Below, piece after piece: positions 53,200 to 61,266 of a DNA stretch of 64,000 nucleotides. Source of the stretch: JAGQIB01 sp041393395 (lineage in GTDB: Bacteria; ARS69); NCBI GenBank assembly GCA_041393395.1, contig JAWKKG010000004.1, forward strand, positions 496,001-560,000. The letters are read 5' to 3'. Both the position numbers and the translations under genes were made by a program. Below the pieces are notes generated by a model. That model saw nothing but the letters and a program-made list of their open reading frames with translations, did not search any database and was not told the origin of the DNA. Numbering within the stretch: position 1 is the first letter of the stretch; the number at the start of each line of letters is the position of its first letter.

Positions 53200-54233
53200 G
53201 ACTGCCGGCGGACCTTCGTCCCGATCGCGTCACCGTGATCCGACCGCGCGGTCTCGGCGACGTCGTTCTCTCGACCGCGGTGCTCGACGCGTTGCGTCGC
53301 GCCTGGCCGCGGACGCGCATCGACTACGTCGTGGAGCGGCCGTCGCGCACCCTGCTGGAATCCGATCCCCGTCTCGATCGGATCTTCCTTCTCGGCGGGG
53401 CGGGCGACGAGGGCCGCATCCGGGGCGGCAGCATGTGGGACGCGATCCGGTGGCTCCACGAAGGCGCTCCGGACATCGTGTTCGATCTGTTCTCGAACCC
53501 ACGGACCGCGATCGTGACGGCGTCCTCGCGGGCGCGCTGGCGGGTGGGGCTCGATCGCGGAGCGCGTCGCGTCTCCTACAACGTGCGCGTTCCCCGGTTC
53601 CAGGGAAGCCCGGCGGAGGACGACCGCTATGCCGGCGACGTGCTGCTGGACTTTCTCCGTCAGGCCGGTGTGGCCTGGGAGGGCGAAGCGCGAGCCAACG
53701 CGCCGGGCACCGAGGCCGATCGGGCACGCGCGTCGCGGTTGCTGGAGGATCTCGGGTACCCGGCCGGTTCCCGCTGGGGGGCCGTGCTCCCCGGCGGTTC
53801 CTGGGCCAGCAAGCGATGGACGGTGGAGGGTTTCGCGGCGAGCGCCCGGGCGATGGCCGAGCGCTTCGGCGAGCCGACGTTGATCGTGTGGGGCCCGCCC
53901 GAGGCGGAAGACGCCGAGGCGATCGCCGCGGCGGCCGGGGACGCGGCGCGGCTCGCGCCGCCGACTTCGCTCCTCGAGATGGGGGCCATGCTGGCCGCGC
54001 CGGCGGTGGTGGTCTGCACGGACTGCCTCGGCCGCCACTTCGCGGTGGTCCAGGGTACTCCGACCGTGGGCGTGTTCGGCTCCACCGATCCCCGTCACTG
54101 GACGCCGCGCGGGGGACCTCACCGCACGGTCCACGCCGCGTCGGAGGGCTGCGCGGGGCTCGACGATCTGCCGGCGGCGCCGGTCCTGCGCGAGCTGGAC
54201 CGCCTTCTGGACAGCGCACCGAGCCCCCCCTAG
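53196..54233 (+). CDS. GT9 heptosyltransferase-family protein
   Basis: Predicted 345 residues, ATG overlapping the GT2 stop. VTVIRPRGLGDVVLSTAVLDAL gives the acceptor loop with GLGD; the donor half has LPGGSWASKRWTVEGFAAS and the end motif CTDCLGRHFAVVQGTPTVGVFGS-type sequence in which Asp and His are kept. It is the fifth GT9 of the cluster, adding to a core built from several related sugars. A gap of 34 bp with a new ribosome site follows. Confidence 0.83.
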   Translation: MRLPADLRPDRVTVIRPRGLGDVVLSTAVLDALRRAWPRTRIDYVVERPSRTLLESDPRLDRIFLLGGAGDEGRIRGGSMWDAIRWLHEGAPDIVFDLFSNPRTAIVTASSRARWRVGLDRGARRVSYNVRVPRFQGSPAEDDRYAGDVLLDFLRQAGVAWEGEARANAPGTEADRARASRLLEDLGYPAGSRWGAVLPGGSWASKRWTVEGFAASARAMAERFGEPTLIVWGPPEAEDAEAIAAAAGDAARLAPPTSLLEMGAMLAAPAVVVCTDCLGRHFAVVQGTPTVGVFGSTDPRHWTPRGGPHRTVHAASEGCAGLDDLPAAPVLRELDRLLDSAPSPP

Positions 54234-54267
54234 AATCCCGCGATTGTCCCGCGACAGGAGAAGTGAC

Positions 54268-55488
54268 TTGGCCCCCAACCCGCGCGACCTCGACGTCCTC
54301 TTCCTGGCGGACGAGATCCCGCCCGTCGTCTCCGGTCGGTCCCATCTCGTCGCCTCGATCGTCCGGCGACAGCCCGCCGACGGCACCTACCTGATCTCGG
54401 GAACCCCGGGCAGTTCCGCTGTCCTCGGCGTCGACGCCCACGTGCACCGCGTGCCGGCCCTGCTCGCGCGATTCGGCGGGGGCCTGGCGCGGGAGCGCCA
54501 CCGGAACTGGATTCTCGGCCGACGCCGCCCGGATCTCGTCGTCGCGTGCGGCCTCGGCGACGAGGCGACCGCCGCGCGCGCGCTCAAGGAGCAGCACGGC
54601 ATTCCGTACCTCCTGCACGTCGAGGCGCCGGCGCTCGCGACGGCGCGGCGAAAGATCCGCGAGGGCGGCGCCGACGGCGCGCGGTTCCTTCGACTGTTCG
54701 ACGAAGCGGCGAGCCTCGTGACGGCGAGCGGCGCGTGCCGCCTGGAGGCGTACAAGTGCGGCGTGCTGCCGCAGCAGCTCGACGTCGTCCCCGTGGGCGT
54801 GGACCTCGAGCGATTCCGGCCGGGGGAGAAGTCGGCCGCGCTCGCCAAGAAGCTGAAGGCGGAACGCGGTCCGGTCCTGCTCACGGTGGTGGGCCGGGGC
54901 CCGGCCAAGGATCTCGAGACGGTGTACCGCGCGTTTGCCGTCCTTCGCGGTCAGCGACGCAGCGCGGTGCTGATCGTGGTGGGTGCCGACGAGCGTCGCG
55001 AGAAGAAGGCGGTGAAGGAGGCGCGCGTGGAGCGACACGTGCGGTTCCTGCCTCGCGTGGAGCCGCAGGAGATGCCGGAACTGTACCGCCTCGCGGACGC
55101 CTATCTCACCGCCCACCGGGAGCGCCACGCGGAGTGGATCGTCGCCGGGGTGGAGGTCGCGATCGTGGAAGCGCTCGCGTCCGGTCTCCCCGTGTTCGGG
55201 ACCCGCGCCGCGATCACGGAGGAGCTCGCGCCACCGGAGGAGGTCGGCATGCTCGTCGAGGCCGAGGCGCACCAGAAGCTCGGCCGGCTGGTCGCCGAGA
55301 CCCTGAAGGACAGCGAGCTCACCGCGGAGTATGCGCAGGAGGCGCGCGCCCGTGCCGAACGCCTGCACTCGGACGTCGAGAACGGTGCCGCGTTCCGCGA
55401 ACTGCTTTCCGTGATCCACTACCGGCGCCTCGGCCGCTCGGCGGCGCCGCCGGCGAACGATCGAGCCACGGAACGAAACGCGGCCTGA
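54268..55488 (+). CDS. Family 4-like glycosyltransferase
   Basis: Predicted 406 residues. The TTG at 54268 was chosen over TTG 54244 because AGGAGA lies eight bases before it. The N-terminal domain starts DLDVLFLADEIPPVVSGRSH; the C-terminal GT-B half has VPVGVDLERFRPGEKS, LLTVVGRGPAKDLETVYRAF and, at the EX7E position, EWIVAGVEVAIVEALASGLP, which lacks the first Glu in its usual context. Lys/Glu-rich C terminus. Probably an LPS sugar transferase; donor unknown. Its stop overlaps the next ATG (TGATG). Confidence 0.78.
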   Translation: MAPNPRDLDVLFLADEIPPVVSGRSHLVASIVRRQPADGTYLISGTPGSSAVLGVDAHVHRVPALLARFGGGLARERHRNWILGRRRPDLVVACGLGDEATAARALKEQHGIPYLLHVEAPALATARRKIREGGADGARFLRLFDEAASLVTASGACRLEAYKCGVLPQQLDVVPVGVDLERFRPGEKSAALAKKLKAERGPVLLTVVGRGPAKDLETVYRAFAVLRGQRRSAVLIVVGADERREKKAVKEARVERHVRFLPRVEPQEMPELYRLADAYLTAHRERHAEWIVAGVEVAIVEALASGLPVFGTRAAITEELAPPEEVGMLVEAEAHQKLGRLVAETLKDSELTAEYAQEARARAERLHSDVENGAAFRELLSVIHYRRLGRSAAPPANDRATERNAA

Positions 55489-56546
55489 TGCGCGTCGTCC
55501 ATGTCGACCCGGCGACGAGCTGGCGGGGAGGCGAACGTCAGGTTCTCGCCCTCGCGGAGGAGCTCGCGCGGCAGGGAATCGACGGGACCGTCGTCGCGTC
55601 GCCGAATTCGCCCCTCGCCGAGCGGGCCGCGCGCGCGCACGTGCCGGTGGAGACCGTGCGCGCGTCCGGGGATCTGGATCCGCTCGCGATCGCCCGGCTC
55701 GGCCGCATCTACCGTCGCCATCGCCCCGACGTCGTGCACCTGCACACCGCGCGGGCGCACGCCGTGGGTGGCATCGCCGCGCGGCTCACAGGGACCCACC
55801 CGGTGGTCGTGACCCGTCGGCTCGAGCTTCCCGCGCGCGGAGCGTTCGGTCGGTGGAAGTACCGTCATCTCGCGGATCACTACATCGCGATCTCGGGGGC
55901 CGTGGAATCCTCACTACTCGCGGCCGGTGTCCCGCCGGAGCGGGTACGCCGGATTCCGAGCGGGATCCCCGTTCCGCTGCCGGTGCCGCGCGAGGCGAGT
56001 CCCGGGCGGGCGCGCGTGGTCGGCACGCTCGCGGCCTTCACCCCGCAGAAGGACCCCGCGGCCTGGGTCGAAACGGTGCGTCGCTGCGCTGCCGCCGACC
56101 CCGATCTCCGATTCGTGTGGGCGGGCGAGGGGGAACTCCGCGGCTCGGTCGAGGTTGCAATCCGAGAAGCCGGACTCGAAGGCCGGGTCCGGCTTCCGGG
56201 TTTCTTGGCGAATCTCGATTCGTTCTGGGCGGAGGTGGACGTGTTCCTGCTGACTTCGGCGTTCGAGGCGCTCGGCACGGTGTTGCTCGACGCGATGGCA
56301 CACGCCGTCCCGATCGTCGCGACCCCGGTCGGAGGCATTCCCGAGGTCGTGCGCGACGGTCGGGAAGGTCGTCTCGCGGGGACTCCGACGACACTCGCGG
56401 CCGCGGTCGCGGAACTCGTGGAGCGACCCGAGGAGCGTCGGCGCCTCGGCGAGGCCGGCCGGGCGCGCGCGGAGGAGTACCGTCTCGACCGCCTGGCCCG
56501 CCGGGTGGCGGACCTCTACGAAGAAGTCGCGGGAGCGCGGGCTTGA
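55488..56546 (+). CDS. Glycosyltransferase family 4
   Basis: Predicted 352 residues. VVHVDPATSWRGGERQVLALAEE is the typical GT4 acceptor start with the GGxE loop; HRPDVVHLHTARAHAVGG follows. The donor half has VGTLAAFTPQKDPAAWVETV and the EX7E motif in LLTSAFEALGTVLLDAMAHA. ATPVGGIPEVVRDGREG is the usual downstream segment. It ends the run of sugar transferases before the DUF3108 gene, which overlaps its stop. Confidence 0.87.
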   Translation: MRVVHVDPATSWRGGERQVLALAEELARQGIDGTVVASPNSPLAERAARAHVPVETVRASGDLDPLAIARLGRIYRRHRPDVVHLHTARAHAVGGIAARLTGTHPVVVTRRLELPARGAFGRWKYRHLADHYIAISGAVESSLLAAGVPPERVRRIPSGIPVPLPVPREASPGRARVVGTLAAFTPQKDPAAWVETVRRCAAADPDLRFVWAGEGELRGSVEVAIREAGLEGRVRLPGFLANLDSFWAEVDVFLLTSAFEALGTVLLDAMAHAVPIVATPVGGIPEVVRDGREGRLAGTPTTLAAAVAELVERPEERRRLGEAGRARAEEYRLDRLARRVADLYEEVAGARA

Positions 56547-57478
56547 CGCGCGCGCTGTTCGCTCCCCTGGCGCTCGTGATCCTCGGGGTCGCGGCGGTTC
56601 CTTCCGCGAACGAGAGCATCCGTCCATCCGGGCCCGTGTCGACGCCGTGGGGCGACGTCCCGCCCGCGACACTGGCGCCGCGCGACCTGTCCGCGCCGGG
56701 CGCGGCCGCGCCGTTCGGCCCGGACGAGGCGCACGCGGCCCCGCCGGAGCCGCGCGACCTGCCGCGCACGCTTCCCTTCGGGGTAGGAGAGAAGCTCGAG
56801 TTCTCGATCGACTACGGCTTCATCAACGCGGGCGGCGCAACGATGGAGGTCGTCGGTCTCCGCAAGGTGTCCGGGCAGCAGTGCCTCGACATCCGCACCG
56901 AGGCGCGCAGCAACGGTGTGTTCTCCAAGGTCTACAAGGTCTGGGATCGGGCCCAGACGTTCGTCGATCCGGAGAGTCTGCTGCCCTGGCGATTCGAGAA
57001 GAAGCTCCGCGAGGGCGGCTACCACAAGGACGTCCTCGTGAAGTTCGATCGGCGGCGCGACTTCGCGTTGTACGAGGAGGGGGACTCCGTGTCGATCCAC
57101 CCTCAAGTGCAGGACGAGCTGTCGGCGTTCTATTACGTGCGCGCGATGGACCTCGAAGTCGGTCGGGACGTGTCCATTGACAGTCACTCGAACCGAAAGA
57201 ACTATCCGGTGCGGGTGATCGTGCACGGTCGCGAGACGGTGGAAGTGCCCGCCGGCAAGTTCGACTGCCTCGTGATCGAGCCGGTCATGGCCGAGGAAGG
57301 GATTTTCACCGCGAAGGGCAAGCTCACGATCTGGGTCACGGACGACGAACGTCGCATGCCCGTCCTGATGAAGACGAAAGTCCTGGTGGGATCGATCGGC
57401 GCGTCGCTGAAGCGATACGAGCTCGGCGAGCCCTACGTTCGGGCGCAACAAGGGGACCCGAGCGTCACCGGCGGATGA
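56543..57478 (+). CDS. DUF3108 domain exported protein
   Basis: Predicted 311 residues from the TTG overlapping the previous stop (TTGA). A signal peptide is likely (LFAPLALVILGVAAVPSANES), then a Pro/Ala-rich spacer. The DUF3108 domain begins at about residue 75 with PFGVGEKLEFSIDYGFINAGG and includes VYKVWDRAQTFVDPESLLPW, the family's central motif, and a terminal WVTDDERRMPVLMKTKVLVGS. DUF3108 is a periplasmic beta-rich domain of unknown function, common near cell-envelope genes. Its place at the end of the LPS cluster suggests an envelope role. Confidence 0.82.
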   Translation: MTRALFAPLALVILGVAAVPSANESIRPSGPVSTPWGDVPPATLAPRDLSAPGAAAPFGPDEAHAAPPEPRDLPRTLPFGVGEKLEFSIDYGFINAGGATMEVVGLRKVSGQQCLDIRTEARSNGVFSKVYKVWDRAQTFVDPESLLPWRFEKKLREGGYHKDVLVKFDRRRDFALYEEGDSVSIHPQVQDELSAFYYVRAMDLEVGRDVSIDSHSNRKNYPVRVIVHGRETVEVPAGKFDCLVIEPVMAEEGIFTAKGKLTIWVTDDERRMPVLMKTKVLVGSIGASLKRYELGEPYVRAQQGDPSVTGG

Positions 57479-57491
57479 ACGGGAGGATGAA

Positions 57492-58463
57492 GTGAGCGAG
57501 CGACACGAAGAGCTCTCGCTCGAGGGCGTCAGGACGCTTCCGTTCGCGGAACGCAAGAGCAAGGTCGACGTATCGGAGTTCGGCCGGCCGCCCCGTGCCG
57601 GGATGACGGTCGGAGAACTCGTCGCGGGCCTGCCGGACATCCTCGGCGCGAAGGACCTCGTCGCGCTGCTCGATCGCCTGGAGCGATCGATCCGCGCGGG
57701 CCGCGAGGTCGTGATCCTCCTCGGCGGCCACGTGATCAAGACGGGCGTCACGCCGGTGCTGACGCCGATGATCCGCCGCGGGTGGATCACGGCCGTGGGC
57801 ATGAACGGATCCGCCGCGATCCACGACGTGGAGATCGCGCGCTTCGGCCGGACCTCGGAGGTCGTCGAGGAGAATCTCGCCGACGGGTCTTTCGGAATGG
57901 CCCGGGAGACGGCGGCGTTCCTGAACGAGTCGGCGGACATCGCCCGGACCGAGGGGGCCGGCTTCGGCGAGACGCTCGGCGCGCGCCTCGTCGCGGAGAC
58001 AGCTCCTCACGCGGACGTGTCCCTGCTGGCCGCCGCGGCGGAGGCGGGCATCCCGGCCACGGTGCACGTCGCGCTGGGGACGGACATCGTGCACCAGCAC
58101 CCCGGGGCCTCCGGAGCTTCCATCGGCGACGCCTCGCTCCGGGATTTCCGCATCCTGGCCGCCCGGGTGGCCGCCCTGGAGGGGGGAGTGGTCCTGAACG
58201 TCGGGTCGGCGGTGCTGATGCCGGAGGTGTTCCTGAAGGCCCTGACGGTCGCCCGGAACCTCGGGCACCGGGTGGGGGCGTTCACCGCGGTCAACCTCGA
58301 CATGAACCGGCACTATCGTCCTTTGACGAACGTCGTCTCCCGGCCCACCGCCCAGGGGGGCTTCGGGGCGCACCTCGCGGGGCACCACGAGATTCTGGTT
58401 CCTTTGCTGGGAGCGGCTCTTGCCGACCGCCTGGGCGATTTCCGGTCGCCCCGGCTCGGTTGA
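57492..58463 (+). CDS. Conserved protein distantly resembling deoxyhypusine synthase
   Basis: Predicted 323-residue soluble protein, GTG start with GGGAGG nine bases upstream. Notable segments: VVILLGGHVIKTGVTPVL, RRGWITAVGMNGSAAIHDVE, DGSFGMARETAAFLNESAD, PATVHVALGTDIVHQHP, NVGSAVLMPEVFLKAL and a terminal LTNVVSRPTAQGG. The RRGWI..MNGSAAIHDxE stretch parallels the RRGFI..STGANLxHDxxE stretch of deoxyhypusine/homospermidine synthases, which bind NAD, and overall length is similar. I do not know an experimentally assigned member with these motifs. It is the last gene of the LPS cluster; the promoter of the exopolysaccharide locus overlaps its stop. Confidence 0.6.
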   Translation: MSERHEELSLEGVRTLPFAERKSKVDVSEFGRPPRAGMTVGELVAGLPDILGAKDLVALLDRLERSIRAGREVVILLGGHVIKTGVTPVLTPMIRRGWITAVGMNGSAAIHDVEIARFGRTSEVVEENLADGSFGMARETAAFLNESADIARTEGAGFGETLGARLVAETAPHADVSLLAAAAEAGIPATVHVALGTDIVHQHPGASGASIGDASLRDFRILAARVAALEGGVVLNVGSAVLMPEVFLKALTVARNLGHRVGAFTAVNLDMNRHYRPLTNVVSRPTAQGGFGAHLAGHHEILVPLLGAALADRLGDFRSPRLG

Positions 58464-58489
58464 CCGTCTCGCGAGGGGTCTGGTATGCT
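58460..58489 (+). promoter_or_regulatory. Predicted promoter of the exopolysaccharide locus
   Basis: TTGACC (58460-58465), an 18-bp spacer, then TATGCT (58484-58489) preceded by TGG (extended -10). It is the best promoter match in the window. Transcription would start near 58496. Confidence 0.65.
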
Positions 58490-58495
58490 TTTTCG

Positions 58496-58835
58496 ACTTC
58501 GAGCCAGACCTCGAAGCACCGATCCAGGGAAGCCTATCGACCCGTTGATACGAGTTGCTCCCGGAATCCTCCTGGGGCAAACAGCCGGCTAGACATCCGA
58601 GGTTCGAGGAGATCGGCGAGGGCTCGGGGCACGTCGTGCCCGGATAAGGTTCGTCGAGGGAGTCTTGGCTCCGCGCGGGCTCGTCCCGCGATCCCCCCGC
58701 TTCCATCGATTCTTCGGCCGTCGCGTCGGTTGGGTCCGGCGGCGTTCACGTGGCCTCGCGGCGTCGTGAGTCGTCCTGTCAGGACTTCGTGAAGGGTATC
58801 CGGCCGGAGCGGTCCGGCAGGCAAGGGCGGAAGTA
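58496..58835 (+). promoter_or_regulatory. Structured 5' leader of the exopolysaccharide mRNA (about 340 nt)
   Basis: No protein gene found in this 372-bp gap. Three hairpins can be drawn by eye: CTTCGAG/CTCGAAG at 58497-58503/58510-58516, right at the predicted transcript start; GGGCAC/GTGCCC at 58627-58632/58636-58641; CGCGGG/CCCGCG at 58674-58679/58685-58690. I recognise no riboswitch class. A leader of this length before an export operon could hold an attenuator, an antiterminator loading site or a ligand-binding RNA (inference). Confidence 0.45.
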
Positions 58836-59813
58836 TTGATCCCGAAGTGCTTCCTTTTCTCAGCGACTGATTCCGTGCGGAGTCGGGCCCTGGCAGGGCG
58901 CGGTCCGGGTGCGTCCTTCGGCGTCGCGCTCGCGATGATCGCCGGGCTCGCGCTGCTGGCCGGCCTCTCGATCGGCGGCTGCGGCGGCCCCTACTACGTG
59001 GAAGGACAGGACGAGCTCGGCGATCTGCCGGATTCGTTGCGCATCCTGATCGAGGAGCGCGAGCGGACGCAGACCGAGGAAACGCAAGGTCGCGAGAAGG
59101 ACGAGGGGGTCCTCGTGCGCGATCTCGCGACGGAGGAAGCGGAGCCGAACACGGAGCCGCTGCCGCTCGAATATGCACCCGAGAGCTCCTACCGTCTGCG
59201 GCGCGGCGACAAGCTGCAGATCGACGTGCTCTTCTATCCGGAGCTGGGCACCGCGACCACCGTGCGCCCCGACGGGATGATCACGGCCCCCGGTGTCGGA
59301 GACGTTCGCGCGCTCGGTCGCGAGCCGCGCGAGGTCGCGGCGGATATCGAGGCGTACTACAGCCACCTGCTCCGCGATCCCACCACCACGATCAACGTCG
59401 TCTCGTTCGGCGAGCGGCGAGCCTACGTCTTCGGGATGGTCAATCGACCCGGGCCGGTGGATCTGCAGCAGCGGATGACGCTCACGCAGGCGCTCGCGAC
59501 GGTGGGGTCCCTGAACGAGGATGCCGCGCTCGCGACGGTCGTGCTGCTGCGCCGTCGCAGCGAGAACACGGCCCAGGCGTACCGCCTCGACATCCGCGGT
59601 GTGCTCGACGGACAGAGCCTCGCCGCCGACGTCGTGCTGCAGCCGGACGACGTGATCTTCGTACCGCGGACCTTCGTGGCGAACATGGAACAGTTTGTCC
59701 ATCAGGTGTTCCAGGGCCTTTATCCCATCCCCGATCTGTTCATCAAGAGCTACGACGCGATCCACGTCGACGAGCGCTCCGCGCTGCGCCGTCCCGTGTC
59801 GCTGGTGGAGTGA
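58836..59813 (+). CDS. Polysaccharide export lipoprotein, Wza family
   Basis: Outer-membrane channel for exopolysaccharide. Predicted 325 residues from the TTG at 58836 (GGGCGG upstream); a GTG at 58875 is an alternative that would give a shorter signal peptide. Hydrophobic segment then lipobox SIGGC, so the mature protein starts at Cys49. An acidic spacer leads to the Poly_export domain (YRLRRGDKLQIDVLFYPEL) and an SLBB domain (RRAYVFGMVNRPGPVDLQQ), ending with PDDVIFVPRTF. The C-terminal part is helical and may form the outer-membrane ring. It is the first gene of the locus, followed by its usual partner. Confidence 0.88.
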   Translation: MIPKCFLFSATDSVRSRALAGRGPGASFGVALAMIAGLALLAGLSIGGCGGPYYVEGQDELGDLPDSLRILIEERERTQTEETQGREKDEGVLVRDLATEEAEPNTEPLPLEYAPESSYRLRRGDKLQIDVLFYPELGTATTVRPDGMITAPGVGDVRALGREPREVAADIEAYYSHLLRDPTTTINVVSFGERRAYVFGMVNRPGPVDLQQRMTLTQALATVGSLNEDAALATVVLLRRRSENTAQAYRLDIRGVLDGQSLAADVVLQPDDVIFVPRTFVANMEQFVHQVFQGLYPIPDLFIKSYDAIHVDERSALRRPVSLVE

Positions 59814-59817
59814 CGAG

Positions 59818-61257
59818 ATGGTGACCCAAGGCGGAACGAATCCGGCCAAGTCGGAAGGACGTCAGTTCTCGGCGCGCGACGTGCTCGCAATGATCTTCCG
59901 TCGCAAGTGGGTGATTCTCGCGATCTTCCTCGCGACGCTCGCCATGGGCGTGTCCGCCAGCCTCAAGAGCACTTCGGAGTTCCAGGCGACGGCGAAGGTC
60001 CTCATCCGGCGTTCCGAGGGGTCGTCGTTCCAGCGGCAGAAGTCGCCGTACCTGGGACTCGAAGAAGAGATGAACACCGAGATCGAGATCCTGCGCTCCG
60101 ATCCCGTGATGGATCGGGCCGTCGAGTACGTGGAGAGCGAGATCGCTCCGCTCGGAGCCGCGGAGCGGGCCGAGCTGTTCCCCCCGGAGGACGAGGGGGA
60201 GGAGTACCACATGCCGAGTGGCGGCTGGCTCAACAAGAACCTGCAGGCGGAGCCGGTGGAGCAGTCGAACGTCATCCAGATCCGGTTCCGGCACGAGAAC
60301 CCGGCCACCGCGCGCATGCTGGCGGACGCCGTCGCGAACGCGTACGTCGTCGAGCGGATCGCGGTGCGTCGGAACCCGATGCTCGAGTCCTTCTTTCAGG
60401 ATCGGACGACGGGTCTGAAGGATCGGCTGCTCGACCTGCGCACGGAGCTCGGGCAGCTCCAGATCGAGTCCGGCGTCTACGACGAGGAGTGGCAGAAGAA
60501 GCTGAACCTCGGCACGCTGGACGACATCCGGACGGAGCTCTTGCGGGTCCGGGTCAAGCGCGAGACCGAGGAGCGGAAGCTGCACGGGATCGAACGTCGG
60601 CTCGCTCAGGACCCCGAGCTCGTCCTGCCGATCCTCGAGTTCGAGGACGACCGGGCTTTCCAGGAACTTCGCGTGAAATTGATCGACAAGCGCACGATTC
60701 TCGCCGAGCTCCGCGGCAAGTATCTCCCCGAACATCCGAAGATCCAGCAGACGGAGGCGTTCATCGCGTTGCTCGAGGAGGATCTCCGGCGGGAGATCCA
60801 GACGCAGATCAAGGCGCGCGAAGGCGAGATCGAGTCTCTCCGGGCGCAGGAAGGCGCGCTGGAGACGGCGGTGCAGGACCTCTCGGAAGAAATGAAACGC
60901 ATTCCGCGGTACGCCCCGATGCTTCGCCAGATCGAGCGCGAGATCAGCAACACGTCGGATCTCTACGAGCTCGTCGGCACGAAGATGGTGGATACCCAGA
61001 TCTCGGAGACGGAAGACCAGCGCATGGTGAACGCGAAGGTGCTGAGTCCGGCGACCGTCCGCGTGTCGTTCGTCCAGCAGCGGAAGAGCCTGTTCGCGCT
61101 CTTCGCGGCGATGCTCGGTCTGTCGCTCGGGCTCGCGCTCGCCTTCCTGCTCGAGGGACTCGATCAGACGCTCCGCACGCCCGACGACGTCGAGCTGAAT
61201 CTCGGCGTTCCTCTTCTCGGTTCGATCCCCGAACTCAAGCCGGCGGCGCGTCGCTAG
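59818..61257 (+). CDS. Polysaccharide chain-length determinant, Wzc-like without kinase domain
   Basis: Predicted 479 residues. ATG at 59818 follows GAGTGACGAG. The Wzz domain starts with FSARDVLAMIFRRKWVILAIFLATLAMG (first membrane helix); a periplasmic coiled coil spans about residues 180-390 and includes LRGKYLPEHPKIQQ and the GNVR-like PRYAPMLRQIEREISN. The second helix is ALFAAMLGLSLGLALAFLLEG, and the protein ends shortly after with LGVPLLGSIPELKPAARR. The tyrosine-kinase domain of Wzc is absent; the ATPase-like gene at 63066 occupies that place as a separate protein. In XrtA-type exopolysaccharide loci a similar split occurs. Confidence 0.88.
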   Translation: MVTQGGTNPAKSEGRQFSARDVLAMIFRRKWVILAIFLATLAMGVSASLKSTSEFQATAKVLIRRSEGSSFQRQKSPYLGLEEEMNTEIEILRSDPVMDRAVEYVESEIAPLGAAERAELFPPEDEGEEYHMPSGGWLNKNLQAEPVEQSNVIQIRFRHENPATARMLADAVANAYVVERIAVRRNPMLESFFQDRTTGLKDRLLDLRTELGQLQIESGVYDEEWQKKLNLGTLDDIRTELLRVRVKRETEERKLHGIERRLAQDPELVLPILEFEDDRAFQELRVKLIDKRTILAELRGKYLPEHPKIQQTEAFIALLEEDLRREIQTQIKAREGEIESLRAQEGALETAVQDLSEEMKRIPRYAPMLRQIEREISNTSDLYELVGTKMVDTQISETEDQRMVNAKVLSPATVRVSFVQQRKSLFALFAAMLGLSLGLALAFLLEGLDQTLRTPDDVELNLGVPLLGSIPELKPAARR

Positions 61258-61266
61258 AAGGGCACC

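Noticed and set aside
58570..58600. Resemblance of GGGGCAAAC in the leader to the c-di-GMP-I (GEMM) riboswitch
   Set aside because: Only this short string fits; the GCAAAGCC receptor segment and the second conserved stem are missing.
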